Shown here piece after piece: positions 4,935 to 5,236 of a stretch of 5,236 bases of DNA. The translations under genes and the position numbers were made by a program. The notes under the pieces are model-generated. The model worked only from the letters and a program-made list of their open reading frames with translations. It did not search any database and was not told where the DNA came from. The DNA comes from Actinomycetota bacterium. Lineage in GTDB: Bacteria; Actinomycetota; Thermoleophilia; RBG-16-64-13. Each line of letters begins with the position of its first letter. Positions within the stretch are counted from its first letter, which is position 1. The stretch covers positions 1-5,236 of the forward strand of contig PMIZ01000234.1 of the NCBI GenBank assembly GCA_003157225.1. The letters are read 5' to 3'.

Positions 4935-5165
4935 TCAGCCGCCGGAAACGGCGGGAAAGAGCGCAAGACGGTGGTTGTCGGAGAGCGCCGAGTCGAGATT
5001 GGCGGGAGCGCCGTCGATCATGATGATGTAGACGGCCTCAGGCGGTATGCCCGCGTCGTTCAGGACGTCGCTGACGGTGAGGCCCGGGCGAGTCTCCACC
5101 TGGAATTCCGCCAAGCCTTGCTTCGAGGCCGCCGGAAGATGGGCGTACAGTCGAACGTCGATCAC
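4935..5165 (-). CDS. MoaD/ThiS-family sulfur carrier protein with C-terminal Gly-Gly
   Basis: This is a 76-residue beta-grasp (ubiquitin-like) protein of the MoaD/ThiS family. In this family the C-terminal glycine is adenylated by a MoeB/ThiF-type enzyme and then carries sulfur as a thiocarboxylate for molybdopterin, thiamin or other products. It begins with the strand MIDVRLYAHLP, has the helix entry LTVSDVLNDAGIP (residues about 29-41), a second strand VYIIMIDGAP, then LSDNHRLALFPAVSGG. The usual D-x-(V/L)-x-(L/I)-(F/L)-P-x-(V/I)-x-GG tail is present and the protein ends exactly at Gly-Gly. The start is GTG 5165. AAGGTG (complement 5173-5178) lies seven bases upstream, and an in-frame TGA at 5172-5174 rules out a longer protein. 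No activating enzyme, MoaE or thiazole synthase is in view, so the acceptor pathway is unknown. The aminotransferase gene follows 30 bases downstream. Confidence 0.9.
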   Translation of the reverse strand: MIDVRLYAHLPAASKQGLAEFQVETRPGLTVSDVLNDAGIPPEAVYIIMIDGAPANLDSALSDNHRLALFPAVSGG

Positions 5166-5171
5166 CTTGAG

Positions 5172-5236
5172 TCACCTTGGTGTGATGAGGGGCCCCACGG
5201 TCACGGGCCGCGCGCCGGCGCCAAGCGCCGCGCGCC
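5172..5236 (-). CDS. Possible C-terminal tail of an upstream gene (about 20 codons)
   Basis: The minus strand is open from the right edge to a TGA at 5174-5172 and encodes RAALGAGARPVTVGPLITPR. The stop would fall six bases before the GTG of the sulfur carrier and overlap its ribosome site, the tight packing typical of an operon. The piece is too short to identify. A second frame ends at a TGA near 5200 and would encode GARRLAPARGP, so the choice of frame, and whether this is coding at all, is uncertain. Confidence 0.3.
   Translation of the reverse strand, partial: RAALGAGARPVTVGPLITPR
5210..5235. repeat. Strong GC-only inverted repeat upstream of the sulfur carrier gene
   Basis: Bases 5210-5214 pair with 5231-5235, and 5216-5221 pair with 5225-5229 plus 5230, with C5215 bulged and the loop CAA at 5222-5224. 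This gives 11 G-C pairs. A smaller stem, GGCCC (5191-5195) with GGGCC (5205-5209), lies next to it on the gene side. There is no T-tract after it on the minus strand. It may be leader structure, a hairpin within an upstream coding tail, or a by-product of high GC. Confidence 0.5.

Noticed and set aside
1..5236. CRISPR array, insertion sequence, tRNA or rRNA gene
   Set aside because: Reading both strands showed no regularly spaced repeats, no transposase-like frame with flanking inverted repeats, and no cloverleaf or conserved rRNA segments.

Overview
The window is a GC-rich (roughly 60-65% by eye) bacterial chromosomal stretch with seven supported protein-coding genes, one of them cut by the left edge, plus a possible 20-codon gene tail at the right edge. 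No rRNA, tRNA, CRISPR array or mobile element is visible. The gene content (membrane pyrophosphatase, rubredoxin, an ApgM-type phosphomutase of a lineage-specific variant, a MoaD/ThiS-type sulfur carrier) suggests an anaerobe or facultative anaerobe. The ApgM variant and the pyrophosphatase N-terminus remind me most of Chloroflexota, for example Dehalococcoidia-like genomes. That placement comes from remembered family sequences and is tentative.

Layout from left to right: (1) the first 216 codons of a membrane-bound ion-pumping pyrophosphatase on the minus strand (1-648), continuing off the left edge. (2) A 289-base divergent intergenic region (649-937) with a 12-bp direct repeat spaced at 22 bp, a small GC hairpin and a plausible promoter for the next gene. 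(3) A complete 54-residue rubredoxin on the plus strand (938-1102), easily missed because it is so short. (4) An ApgM-like phosphoglycerate mutase / alkaline phosphatase superfamily enzyme on the minus strand (1107-2345), tail-to-tail with rubredoxin with only four bases between the stops. It appears to be leaderless: TATAAT lies six bases before its GTG. (5) A divergent pyridoxamine-phosphate-oxidase-like flavoprotein on the plus strand (2400-2903), best explained by a CTG start behind a strong GGAGG. (6) An unrecognised protein with a C-terminal cluster of membrane segments on the minus strand (2923-3588). (7) A minus-strand pair that looks like an operon: a MoaD/ThiS-like sulfur carrier ending in Gly-Gly (4935-5165), followed 30 bases later by a class I/II PLP aminotransferase (3699-4904).

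Most of the genes are ordinary metabolic or housekeeping functions rather than one pathway. Pyrophosphatase (energy conservation from PPi), rubredoxin (electron transfer) and the PPOX-fold flavoprotein fit a redox/energy theme. The carrier-aminotransferase pair is the only visible operon-like unit, and its joint role is not evident. I see no convincing new multi-gene system. The points most worth a second look are the initiation signals (a leaderless GTG gene facing a CTG-started gene across about 54 bases), the 22-bp-spaced repeat, the substituted active-site motif of the ApgM-like enzyme, and the unknown membrane protein.
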